Assembly: GCF_018390645.1 (NCBI RefSeq)
Contig: NZ_JAHBGC010000004.1
Location: forward strand, 320,994 to 384,993
DNA length: 64,000 bases
Origin: Ancylobacter dichloromethanicus
GTDB lineage: Bacteria; Pseudomonadota; Alphaproteobacteria; Rhizobiales; Xanthobacteraceae
Direction: 5' to 3'
Shown: one piece after another, positions 53,878 through 64,000 of the stretch
Layout: each line of letters opens with the position of its first letter
Position numbering within the stretch: position 1 is the stretch's first letter
Made by a program: the position numbers and the translations under genes
Notes under the pieces: generated by a model
Databases searched by the model: none
Seen by the model: only the letters and a program-made list of their open reading frames with translations
Told to the model about the DNA's origin: nothing

Positions 53878-53921
53878 AGCCTGCGCCGGCCGGGCGCTCG
53901 GGGGCGGAGGGGAAGGGCGGC

Positions 53922-54473
53922 ATGCCGAAGCGGCGCAAGGGACAGATCGACCTGCGGGTGGACGACCCGCAGCAGCTTCTCGACATGCTCGACCCGTTTC
54001 CCTTCCGCGAGCGCGGCCTTGACGGCGAGGTGGACGAGTACATTTGCGAGCACGCTGGCGAGGTGCCGCCGGACACGCCGCTCGCCATCGCCATTCACCT
54101 TCCGGCGGCGCAGACGGATGGTCTGCTGGCGCAGAACCTGCCGGGCATTGTCCGGCAGCATTTCCAGCAACAGGCGGAACGGCGCGGCAATGAACTCTCC
54201 CGCCTGTTCGCCCAGGGGCGCAAGGCGCTGGTGATCGGGTTGATCGTGCTCGGCCTGTGCCTTCTGGTCGGCCAGTCGCTGGTCAATCTCTTCCCCGATT
54301 CACGCCTCGCCGGCGTGATTATGGAAGGCCTCGTCATCCTCGGCTGGGTGGCGAACTGGCGGCCGATGGAGATTTTCCTGTTCGACTGGTGGCCGCTGGT
54401 GCAGGAGCGTCGGCTGTACCGGCGCCTCGCGAAGGCCCCGGTGAGGGTTGCCGCGCAGCCCCCGGCGCACTGA
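53922..54473 (+). CDS. Hypothetical membrane protein downstream of lysK
   Basis: 183 residues from the ATG at 53922 after a purine-rich GGAGGGGAAGG site. A soluble acidic N-terminal half (about 1-95: DDPQQLLDMLDPFPFRERGL; DEYICEHAGEVPPDTPLAIA) precedes two membrane segments, ALVIGLIVLGLCLLVGQSLV and VIMEGLVILGWVANWRPMEI, and a basic tail. The pattern is a conserved hypothetical of rhizobial relatives; no function can be read. Likely co-transcribed with lysK. It converges with the TPP-enzyme gene, 10 bases apart. Confidence 0.72.
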   Translation: MPKRRKGQIDLRVDDPQQLLDMLDPFPFRERGLDGEVDEYICEHAGEVPPDTPLAIAIHLPAAQTDGLLAQNLPGIVRQHFQQQAERRGNELSRLFAQGRKALVIGLIVLGLCLLVGQSLVNLFPDSRLAGVIMEGLVILGWVANWRPMEIFLFDWWPLVQERRLYRRLAKAPVRVAAQPPAH

Positions 54474-54483
54474 ACGCGCCGGT

Positions 54484-56175
54484 CTATCCGGGCGGGTGCG
54501 CGGCCAGCGCCTTCGCGCGTAGCGCGCTCAGCGAGGTGGCGGGCGTGATCGCCTCGGGGTCGAGCTTCACATGCACGATCGACGGCAGGCCGGAGGCGAA
54601 GGCCGCGTCGAGCGCGGGGACGAATGCCTCATCCGTCTCCACCGTCACCCCGAAGCCGCCAAAGGCGCGGGCATAGGCGGCGAAATCGGGGTTGCGCAGC
54701 GTCGTGCCGAAGACCCGCGTGGGGTATTCGCGTTCCTGATGCATGCGGATGGTGCCATACATGCCGTTGTCGATCACCACCGCGACGATGGGCGCCCCAT
54801 GCTGCACCGCCGTGGCGAATTCCTGCCCGGTCATCAGGAAGTCGCCATCGCCGCACACCGCGACCACCGGCGTTGCCGGATGGGCGATCTTCGCCGCCAC
54901 TGCTGCCGGCAGGCCGTAGCCCATCGAGCCCGACGTCGGGGCCAACTGCGTGCCAAAGCCGCGGAAGCGATGGAAGCGATGCACCCAGATGGCGAAATTG
55001 CCGGCGCCGTTGCAGATGATGGTCTCTTTCGGCAAGGCCCGCAGATAGCGCACCAGCGTGGCCATCTGCACCGCGCCGGCATTGGCGGGCGGCTCCTGCG
55101 TCCAGTCGAGATAGTCGGCCCGCGCCTGCGCCCGCCAGTCTCCCCACGGCAATTCATTGGGTGGCTGCACGCCTTCCAGCGCGGCGGCGAAGGCGCTGGC
55201 GGAAGCGTTTATGGCCAGGGAGGGCTGATAGACCCGGCCCAGTTCCTCCGGGTCGGCATGCACATGCACCAGGGGCACGCCGGGGTCGGGAATGCCGAAC
55301 AGGCTGTAGCCCTGCGAGGGTACCTCGCCGAGCCTGCCGCCGGCGAGAATGACGAGGTCGGCCTGTTTCAGCCGGGCGATCAGCTTCGGGTTGACCGAGA
55401 AGCCGACATCGCCGGCGAAGCACTCATGGTCGGCCGGGAACAGCATCTGCCGACGAAAACTCACCGCCACCGGCAGGTCGAAGCGCTCGGCGAAACGCTC
55501 GACCGCGGCCACGGCCCGGGCGTTCCAGCGGGCGCCGCCGAGGATCATCACCGGCCGCTTTGCCGCCCATAGCAGCCGCTGCAGCCGCATCATGTCGGTG
55601 AGCCCCGGCCAGGTCTCGGCCGGCTCCACCGCCGGCGCGTCCGGCACCTGCGCGATCTCGCTGAGCACGTCCTCCGGCAGGGCGATCACCACCGGGCCCG
55701 GTCGGCCCTGCATCGCGACGCGGAAGGCGCGCGCGACGATTTCGGGGATGCGTGCCGCCTCGTCGATCTCCACCGCCCATTTGGCCAGGGGGCCGAACAC
55801 GGCGCGGTAATCGACTTCCTGGAACGCCTCGCGCCCGCGCATCGCGCGCGAGATCTGCCCGACGAACAGGATCATCGGCGTCGAATCCTGCTGCGCGATA
55901 TGGATGCCCGCGCTCGCATTGGTGGCGCCCGGCCCGCGCGTGACGAAGCAGATCCCCGGTCGCCCGGAGAGCTTGCCGCAGGCTTCCGCCATCATCGCCG
56001 CACCGCTCTCCTGCCGGCAGACGACGAAGTCGACCTCGCTGTCGGAAAGTGCGTCGAGCACGTCGAGGTAACTCTCACCGGGCACGCCGAAGGCACGGGA
56101 GACGCCATTGGTGCGAAGGGCGTCGACAAGGAGGCGGGCACCGGTGCGCGGCGCGGGAGAGGGAAGGGGGGGCAT
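54484..56175 (-). CDS. Thiamine diphosphate-dependent enzyme, acetolactate synthase-like
   Basis: 563 residues from the ATG at 56175; a TTG at 56199 is less likely. Three-domain TPP enzyme: N-terminal Pyr domain with catalytic Glu in VVCRQESGAAMMAEACG, central domain (about 190-320), C-terminal PP domain with the GDGDFLMTGQEFATAVQ to VIDNGMYG magnesium-TPP motif. Close to acetolactate synthase large subunits but with no small subunit beside it, so it may be a catabolic decarboxylase or ALS paralog. No FAD-specific motif is decisive. The reaction cannot be assigned beyond 2-oxoacid chemistry. Confidence 0.85.
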   Translation of the reverse strand: MPPLPSPAPRTGARLLVDALRTNGVSRAFGVPGESYLDVLDALSDSEVDFVVCRQESGAAMMAEACGKLSGRPGICFVTRGPGATNASAGIHIAQQDSTPMILFVGQISRAMRGREAFQEVDYRAVFGPLAKWAVEIDEAARIPEIVARAFRVAMQGRPGPVVIALPEDVLSEIAQVPDAPAVEPAETWPGLTDMMRLQRLLWAAKRPVMILGGARWNARAVAAVERFAERFDLPVAVSFRRQMLFPADHECFAGDVGFSVNPKLIARLKQADLVILAGGRLGEVPSQGYSLFGIPDPGVPLVHVHADPEELGRVYQPSLAINASASAFAAALEGVQPPNELPWGDWRAQARADYLDWTQEPPANAGAVQMATLVRYLRALPKETIICNGAGNFAIWVHRFHRFRGFGTQLAPTSGSMGYGLPAAVAAKIAHPATPVVAVCGDGDFLMTGQEFATAVQHGAPIVAVVIDNGMYGTIRMHQEREYPTRVFGTTLRNPDFAAYARAFGGFGVTVETDEAFVPALDAAFASGLPSIVHVKLDPEAITPATSLSALRAKALAAHPPG

Positions 56176-56265
56176 GATAATGGACTCGGGCGCGGACAAG
56201 AGGCGGCACTCTAGAGCCGGCGGCGAGGGAACGCGAGGGGCCTTCCGCGAAGGTCGCCCGATGCT

Positions 56266-56748
56266 TCACGCGAAGCCGATCCAGCGCCCCGCGACGAGTG
56301 CGGCCAGCCAAAGCAGCGCCGACGCCGTGGCGGAAGCGCGCACGCCGACCGTAAGCGCCCCGCCGCGCAGCGCCTGTCGATAGGCCGGGTTGGCATGCTG
56401 AACCGCGACATTGGTCAGCGCCGCCGCCAGCAGGGCGAGCTTGATCTGGAAGGCGGGATTCTCCGCATATTCGGCCGGCCGCACGGTGAACAGCCACAGT
56501 CCGGTCAGGATGGCGAGGCCGGCTCCCCCCGCCGCGACGCGGGCATGGAGCGGGCCGATCACCGCCAGCGGCACCTGCCGCAACCCGCCAAGCAGCCGCA
56601 GATCGAGCACGAGGATGGAACCGAGAAGCACCGCCACACCGAGGATATGGGCGGCGTTCACGAGCAGATAGGCGATCCACGACGCCCGCAGCCAGCGGGC
56701 GCCCGGCCAGCCCGCGAGCGCGGCGAGAAAGCTCGACAGCTCCTCCAC
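56266..56748 (-). CDS. Four-helix membrane protein (DUF6644-like)
   Basis: 160 residues with four helices: SWIAYLLVNAAHILGVAVLL, then SILVLDLRLLGGLR, VAAGGAGLAILTGLWLFTVR, FQIKLALLAAALTNVAVQHA and LLWLAALVAGRWIGFA. His in NAAHILG and QHANP could bind metal or heme, as in CopD-like proteins. It lies 8 bases after the DUF6152 gene, a pairing often seen. Function unknown. Confidence 0.75.
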   Translation of the reverse strand: MEELSSFLAALAGWPGARWLRASWIAYLLVNAAHILGVAVLLGSILVLDLRLLGGLRQVPLAVIGPLHARVAAGGAGLAILTGLWLFTVRPAEYAENPAFQIKLALLAAALTNVAVQHANPAYRQALRGGALTVGVRASATASALLWLAALVAGRWIGFA

Positions 56749-56755
56749 GGCGGCC

Positions 56756-57157
56756 TCAGTTGCTGCCGATCCGCTCCGGGTACATGTCGTAATTCGTGCC
56801 GGCGAGGGTGATGCGGACCGCCTTCATGTGCGGCTTGGTCTGGTCGCGGTTGCGATTGCCGAGCACGGTGATGGCGTCGCCCGGCTTGGCCGTATCCCCG
56901 GTGAAGCCGGAATTGGCGGTCTGGCGTGGATTGCCGAGATCCACCTGCCAGAGCGTGCCATCGCGCGCCGTCACCTGCAGCGAGGGATGCGGCGGGGCCA
57001 TGGAGATGGTCTTGATCGTGCCCTCCAGCGTCATCTGCTCGCTCTCCGCCCAGCTCCAGCCGTGATGGGCGAGGGCGGGCGCGGAAAGCGCGAAGAGGCT
57101 GGCTAAGCCGGCACCGAGAAGGGCGCGGCGGGTGCTCGGGCGCGTGATGGCGGGCAT
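56756..57157 (-). CDS. Exported DUF6152-family protein
   Basis: 133 residues from the ATG at 57157. Signal peptide with twin Arg (RRALLGAGLASLFALSAPAL) cleaved before AHHGWSWAESEQM; the mature N-terminal HH-x-W could bind copper. A small beta domain (QMTLEGTIKTISMAPPHPSL; DGTLWQVDLGNPRQTANSGF) follows, as in DUF6152. Operonic with the four-helix protein, and together they resemble small envelope metal-handling pairs (inference). Confidence 0.8.
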   Translation of the reverse strand: MPAITRPSTRRALLGAGLASLFALSAPALAHHGWSWAESEQMTLEGTIKTISMAPPHPSLQVTARDGTLWQVDLGNPRQTANSGFTGDTAKPGDAITVLGNRNRDQTKPHMKAVRITLAGTNYDMYPERIGSN

Positions 57158-57255
57158 GAAGCGGCTCCTGTCGTTACGGAAGTCGCTCCAGACTATGGGG
57201 TGGGGCGGCCCCGCGACGAGCCGTCCGCCGCTCACATCTGCGCCAGCGGCGCTGC

Positions 57256-59811
<2,556 letters not shown>

Positions 59812-59850
59812 CTAGATAGTGATTTTCTCCTTTTTATTCAAGGAGTCGCG

Positions 59851-61014
59851 CTAGGTGACGAGGGGAGACACATGGCCGGGCGTCACCGCGAAGCGCTGGG
59901 CCCTTCCGGCGAGCGCGGCGAAGGCTGAGGGGTCGGCGCCGGTCATCCACACCTGCCCGCCGAGCACGTCCAGTGCGGCGAACAGCGCGGCGCGGCGCTC
60001 GGGGTCGAGATAGGCGACGACATCGTCGAGCAGCATCACCGGCGCCATGCCGGCCATCTCGCCCACCAGCCGCGCATGGGCGAGCGCGAGGCCGATCAGG
60101 AGCGCCTTCTGCTCGCCAGTGGAGCCCTGCGCGGCGGCGATCGCCTTTGGGCCGTGCCCGACGAGGAGGTCGGTGAGGTGAGGTCCCTCCAGCGTGCGCC
60201 CCGCAGCCCGGTCGCGTAGTCGCGCCGCGCGCAATGCGAGCCGGTACTGGTCTTCGACCAGGGTCGCCGGCTCGCGCGCCAGCGCGCGCTCGACTTCCCC
60301 CTCCAGCGCCACCGTCGCCCAGGGAAACGGCGAGTTGTTGTCACGCCCCAGCGCGATCCCGGCGGCGAGGCGGCGCACGGTCTCCATCCGCGCGGCGGCG
60401 ACAGCTATCGCGAGCGCGGCGAGTTCCTGCTCCACGGCATCGAGATAGCGCGGATCGGTGGCCGGTTCCTCCAGCAGGCGGTTGCGCGCCCGCAAGGCCC
60501 GCTCCAGCGCGTTCACCCGCGCGCCGTGCTCGGCGTCGACCGCCAGCACAAGACGATCCAGAAAGCGCCGCCGTTCTGAAGGCGGGCCGAGGAACAGGCC
60601 GTCCATCTCCGGCGTCAGCCAGACCACACGGACATGCGCGGCGAAGGCGGCGGCCGAGCCCACCGGCTCGCCATCGATACGGCAGCGCCGCGCCCGGACC
60701 TCGCTGTCGGCCTCGACGCCGGTGCCGAGCGTCACCTCGCCATAGGCGCCCTCGACCACGGCGGACACCGCCCAGCCCGGTGCCTGCGTGCCGTCCGTAT
60801 GGCGGGCGGCGAACTGGTCGAGATGAGCCCGCCGCAGCCCGCGCCCGGGGGCGAGCAGCGAGATGGCCTCCAGCAGATTGGTCTTGCCGGCCCCGTTCGG
60901 CCCGATCAGCACCACCGGACCGTTGCCGGCCCTTACTTCGGCGATGTGGTAGCTGCGGAAGTCGGTCAGCCGCAGGCGGGAGATGCGTGCCGGTGCCGTG
61001 GTGCGCAGGGTCAC
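59851..61014 (-). CDS. recF: DNA replication/repair protein RecF
   Basis: 387 residues from GTG 61014, which overlaps the dnaN stop (GTGA). SMC-like ATPase: Walker A IGPNGAGKTNLLEAIS, signature STGEQKALLIGLALAHA, Walker B PVMLLDDVVAYLDPERRAAL. With RecOR it loads RecA at gaps. Typical position between dnaN and gyrB. Slightly more basic and Ala-rich than enterobacterial RecF. Confidence 0.96.
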   Translation of the reverse strand: MTLRTTAPARISRLRLTDFRSYHIAEVRAGNGPVVLIGPNGAGKTNLLEAISLLAPGRGLRRAHLDQFAARHTDGTQAPGWAVSAVVEGAYGEVTLGTGVEADSEVRARRCRIDGEPVGSAAAFAAHVRVVWLTPEMDGLFLGPPSERRRFLDRLVLAVDAEHGARVNALERALRARNRLLEEPATDPRYLDAVEQELAALAIAVAAARMETVRRLAAGIALGRDNNSPFPWATVALEGEVERALAREPATLVEDQYRLALRAARLRDRAAGRTLEGPHLTDLLVGHGPKAIAAAQGSTGEQKALLIGLALAHARLVGEMAGMAPVMLLDDVVAYLDPERRAALFAALDVLGGQVWMTGADPSAFAALAGRAQRFAVTPGHVSPLVT

Positions 61015-62126
61015 ACGCGCATCGGCATCAGCACATAGAGCGCGCCGCGCTTCTCCGGGTCCTGCACCAGGGTGGGGGAGCCGGGATCGGCGAGCTTGAG
61101 CTCGGCCGTGCTGCCTTCGATCTGCGAGGTGATGTCGAGCAGGTAGCGGCTGTTGAAGCCGATATCGATCGGCTCGGCCGCATATTCGACCTCGATCTCT
61201 TCGGTGGCGCTGCCCGAATCCGGATTGGTGACGGAGAGGGTGAGTTTGCCGTCACCGATGGAGAGCTTCACCGCCCGCCCACGCTCGCTGGCCACGGTCG
61301 AGACGCGGTCGACGGCGGAGGCGAAGTCCGCCTTGTCGACGATCAGCGTCTTGTCGTTGCCGGAGGGGATGACGCGGCCATAATCGGGGAAGGTGCCGTC
61401 GATCAGCTTGGAGGTCAGTACCACGCGATCGAGCGACACACGGATCTTGGCGGTGGAAAGCTCGACCGTCACCTCGGCGTCGGCATTCTCGGCGAGCCGC
61501 TGGATTTCGGCGACCGCCTTCCGCGGCACGATGACGCCCGGCATGCCGATGGCGCCGGACGGCGCGGCGGTCTGTGCCTGGGCGAGGCGGTGGCCATCGG
61601 TGGCGACGGCGCGCAACACCGGCCCGCCGGCATCGGCCACATGCAGGTAGATACCGTTGAGGTAATAGCGGGTTTCCTCGGTCGAGATCGCGAACTGCGT
61701 CTTGTCGACCAGTCGCTTCAACTCGCCTGCCGGAAGGGTGAAGCTGTGCGACATCTCGCCCGCGGCGAGGTCGGGGAATTCGTTCTCGGGCAGTGTCTGC
61801 AGGGCGAAGCGCGAGCGGCCGGCGCGCACGGTGAGCGTGCCGCGGTCGCCGGAGGTCTCGATCTGCACCTGCGCGCCTTCGGGCAGCTTGCGCACGATGT
61901 CGTAGATGGTGTGCGCCGGCACCGTGGTGGCGCCTTCCTGCTGCACTTCGGCGGCGATCGTCTCGACGATCTCGATGTCGAGATCGGTAGCGCGCAGGGC
62001 GAGCCCGCGCGGATCGCTTCGCATCAGCACGTTGGCGAGGATCGGAATGGTGTTGCGCCGCTCGACGACACGATGGACGTGGGCCAGAGACTTGAGCAAC
62101 TCGGCCCGCTCGACAGTGACCTTCAT
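61011..62126 (-). CDS. dnaN: DNA polymerase III beta clamp
   Basis: 371 residues from the ATG at 62126 (MKVTVERAELLKSLAHVHRV). Three repeated clamp domains; the C-terminal partner-binding rim ends YVLMPMRV. It forms the sliding clamp ring. The frame is open 42 codons upstream without coding content. It is translationally coupled to recF and separated from dnaA by 224 bases. Confidence 0.97.
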   Translation of the reverse strand: MKVTVERAELLKSLAHVHRVVERRNTIPILANVLMRSDPRGLALRATDLDIEIVETIAAEVQQEGATTVPAHTIYDIVRKLPEGAQVQIETSGDRGTLTVRAGRSRFALQTLPENEFPDLAAGEMSHSFTLPAGELKRLVDKTQFAISTEETRYYLNGIYLHVADAGGPVLRAVATDGHRLAQAQTAAPSGAIGMPGVIVPRKAVAEIQRLAENADAEVTVELSTAKIRVSLDRVVLTSKLIDGTFPDYGRVIPSGNDKTLIVDKADFASAVDRVSTVASERGRAVKLSIGDGKLTLSVTNPDSGSATEEIEVEYAAEPIDIGFNSRYLLDITSQIEGSTAELKLADPGSPTLVQDPEKRGALYVLMPMRV

Positions 62127-62279
62127 GGCCGCGACACCCGTGGCTTTACGAGAAAGGGAACGCTCACGAGGCACGGGCGGCCGGGCGATGCCGGCCACGC
62201 GCCCCGGGCAGCGGCGCGGGTGCACCGCCGGGGGCGACGACATTGCCGTCACTGGCCTACCAAGGCAAGCGGCGCACCC

Positions 62280-62319
62280 TGTGGATGCGCCGATTTAGTG
62301 GGGAAATCTGCGGGGATAA
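62280..62319. promoter_or_regulatory. Two DnaA-box-like 9-mers between dnaA and dnaN
   Basis: On the minus strand GCATCCACA (complement of 62280-62288) and TTATCCCCG (complement of 62311-62319), each 7 of 9 to TTATCCACA. They could regulate dnaN or form part of an origin; two weak boxes are not enough to call oriC. Confidence 0.35.
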
Positions 62320-62350
62320 CGGGAATGGCGCCGCCGGGCGGCCTCAGGGG

Positions 62351-63847
62351 CTACTCGTCGTTGACCAGCCGCTTCAGCGTTTCCACCTCGTCGGCCAGCG
62401 CGCGGTCGGTACCGACAAGGCCGTCGATCTTGCGCACGGCGTGCAGCACGGTGGTATGATCCCGCCCGCCGAAGCGCCGGCCGATCTCGGGCAGCGAGCG
62501 CAGCGTGAGCATCTTGGCGAGATACATCGCGATCTGGCGCGGCTTCACCACATTGGCGGTGCGGCGCTGCGAGAGGATGTCGGCGCGGCTGACATTGTAG
62601 TGCTTGGCGACCACGCGCAGGATGTCGTCCACCCGCACGCGCTTGGGCTCACTGGAGCGCACGAGGTCGCGCACGGCGGTCTCGGCCATTTCCAGCGTGA
62701 TGGCGCGCGAGGTGAGCTGGTTATGCGCCAGCAGCCGGTTCAGTGCCCCGTCGAGGTCGCGACCGTTCTGGCCGCAATTGCGGGCGATGAAGTTCAGCAC
62801 GTCCGCCGGCACGCCGAAGCCGGGATGCTGGTGCGACAATGTGGCGATGCGCGCGGCGAGGATTTCGAGCTTCAGCTCGTCGTCCAGCGGCGCGATCTCG
62901 ACCACGAGGCCGCCGGCGAGGCGCGAGCGGACCCGTTCTTCCAGCGCGTCGAGCTCTGCCGGCGGGCGGTCGGCGGCGATCACCACCTGGCGGCCGGAAT
63001 CCATCAGCGCATTGAGCGTGTGACAGAACTCCTGCTGGACGCTCTTGCCCTGCAGGAATTGCAGATCGTCGATCACCAGCGTGTCGATGCCGCGCAACTG
63101 CTCCTTGAAGGCGAGCGAGGACTGGCTCTTCAGCGCGGCGACGAAGCCGTACATGAAGCGCTCGGCGGTGAGATAGACCACCCGGCGGCCGTGATCGGAG
63201 CCATCGGCGGCGATCGCCTGCAGCAGATGCGTCTTGCCGAGGCCGACGGCGGCGTGGAGATAGAGCGGGTTGAACACCGGCCCGCTGCCGGCCGGGGCAT
63301 GCGCCACCTTCAGCGCCGCGGCATGGGCGAGGCGGTTGGAATCGCCGAGGCGATAGGTCGAGAAGGTCAGGCGCGGGTCGAGCGGCGAGCCGTTCGCCAC
63401 CTCGGCCGGATTGGACATGGACGACACGACGACGGTGCCAGCCTCCACATCCGCGGGAGCGGCGGCGCGCGTCACCACGGTGCGAACAGGCGCCGGCGCG
63501 GCACCGGGAGCCCGCATCACTGCGGTGCGGACGATCAGCTCGACGCGGTCGGCGGAGCCCTCTTCCTGCCAGAGCGACACGAGGCGCTCGATATAGTGCT
63601 GCTGAATCCAGGTCTTGAGGAATCGCGTGGGGACGGACAGGCGAACGAACCCGTCATGAATGCCGTCCAGCTCAATGCGCGGGAACCAGCTCGAATAGAC
63701 TTCTTCCCCAACCTCGGCGCGCAGGCGACGGCGAACCCGATCCCATGCCTCGCGAGCGTCCGCGTCCAACCCGGCCCGCGCTCCGGCTCGTGCCGCCACC
63801 CCGGAGAACTGGCCTTGGCCAGCGGGTTCTATGCCATCTTTGAACAT
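62351..63847 (-). CDS. dnaA: Chromosomal replication initiator DnaA
   Basis: 498 residues from the ATG at 63847. Domain I ([20 protein letters not shown]), a variable Ala-rich domain II (about 105-155), the AAA+ domain III with Walker [13 protein letters not shown] and Walker [13 protein letters not shown], and the helix-turn-helix domain IV with [19 protein letters not shown]. It binds DnaA boxes and opens oriC. Complete. The minus-strand order dnaA-dnaN-recF-gyrB is the classic initiation cluster. Confidence 0.97.
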   Translation of the reverse strand: MFKDGIEPAGQGQFSGVAARAGARAGLDADAREAWDRVRRRLRAEVGEEVYSSWFPRIELDGIHDGFVRLSVPTRFLKTWIQQHYIERLVSLWQEEGSADRVELIVRTAVMRAPGAAPAPVRTVVTRAAAPADVEAGTVVVSSMSNPAEVANGSPLDPRLTFSTYRLGDSNRLAHAAALKVAHAPAGSGPVFNPLYLHAAVGLGKTHLLQAIAADGSDHGRRVVYLTAERFMYGFVAALKSQSSLAFKEQLRGIDTLVIDDLQFLQGKSVQQEFCHTLNALMDSGRQVVIAADRPPAELDALEERVRSRLAGGLVVEIAPLDDELKLEILAARIATLSHQHPGFGVPADVLNFIARNCGQNGRDLDGALNRLLAHNQLTSRAITLEMAETAVRDLVRSSEPKRVRVDDILRVVAKHYNVSRADILSQRRTANVVKPRQIAMYLAKMLTLRSLPEIGRRFGGRDHTTVLHAVRKIDGLVGTDRALADEVETLKRLVNDE

Positions 63848-64000
63848 GTCTGCTCCGCGCTTTTTATGCGGTTGTTGGGACGCACGAGAGACGCCTCGGC
63901 ACTCATGGTCGCGAGAGCGGCCAAGGCGACGAAGGGCTCGTCAGTGCGAATGGAATGGGTCGGGCCGCCGGGCGGCCCGTCAGATGCCGGGCGATGTCTT
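63848..64000. other. Region upstream of dnaA, running off the window
   Basis: 153 bases that should hold the dnaA promoter. It includes an AT-richer CTTTTTATGCGG stretch and a GGGCCGCCGGGCGGCCC palindrome near 63961-63977. No gene or clear DnaA box is seen in the visible part. Confidence 0.4.

Noticed and set aside
60234..62459. Plus-strand open frame of 741 codons across recF and dnaN
   Set aside because: Lies antisense to two essential replication genes and shows only Arg/Pro-rich and His-rich low-information sequence.

Overview
The window is GC-rich bacterial chromosome. Several features point to an alphaproteobacterium of the Hyphomicrobiales, perhaps a Xanthobacteraceae relative, although no rRNA is present to confirm it. 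These are a class I lysyl-tRNA synthetase, a BcsN-type cellulose cluster with a divergent bcsN, a rhizobial-type dispersed intergenic repeat near 20.4 kb, a four-cysteine 'methanol metabolism-related' cytochrome, and many DUFs typical of the order. The right end carries gyrB-recF-dnaN-dnaA on the minus strand, so the window probably abuts the chromosomal replication-initiation region. There are no phage genes, transposases or CRISPR arrays.

Layout. 0-9 kb: the 3' part of a gamma-aminobutyraldehyde-type dehydrogenase, an RND efflux pair, a small unlisted Cys-rich ORF, and a MacAB-like pair. Neither exporter has an outer-membrane channel gene beside it. 9.3-20.4 kb: a surface and biofilm island with a YadA-like trimeric adhesin, a secreted partner, bcsN (minus) and bcsA-bcsB-bcsZ-TPR protein (plus). 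bcsB is interrupted by a one-base frameshift, and the TPR protein lacks the BcsC outer-membrane barrel. 20.7-26.3 kb: an Asp/Glu racemase-superfamily enzyme, an enolase-superfamily enzyme and a complete TRAP transporter (dctP, dctQ, dctM), which together look like an uptake-and-catabolism unit for an unidentified carboxylate. 26.7-32.8 kb: an OmpR/EnvZ-like two-component system, a sorbosone-dehydrogenase-like protein, a decayed sulfotransferase, an ABC-F ATPase and a c-type cytochrome. 33-35.6 kb: two paralogous small exported FecR-like proteins, a small hypothetical and an alpha/beta hydrolase. 35.9-39.6 kb: an HlyD plus ABC-2 exporter operon facing an orphan lasso-peptide B2-like protein. 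39.7-44.8 kb: a FadR-type regulator with palindromic sites, diverging from a nitrate/taurine-type ABC operon with two permeases and a fumarylpyruvate-hydrolase-like enzyme. 44.9-54.5 kb: a decayed MFS transporter, tRNA-Gly(CCC), a DUF2254 protein, GhrA-like reductase, a SCO protein, a multi-domain glycosyltransferase, an amino-acid-type binding protein and lysK. 54.5-63.8 kb: a TPP enzyme, two DUF proteins and the replication genes.

The genes most clearly acting together are the bcs operon (cellulose synthesis under c-di-GMP through the BcsA PilZ domain), the TRAP/racemase/enolase block, the FadR-ABC-FAH block and the replication genes. Most start codons were chosen from overlaps, Shine-Dalgarno spacing and signal peptides. 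Family assignments come from reading motifs by eye, with no database search.
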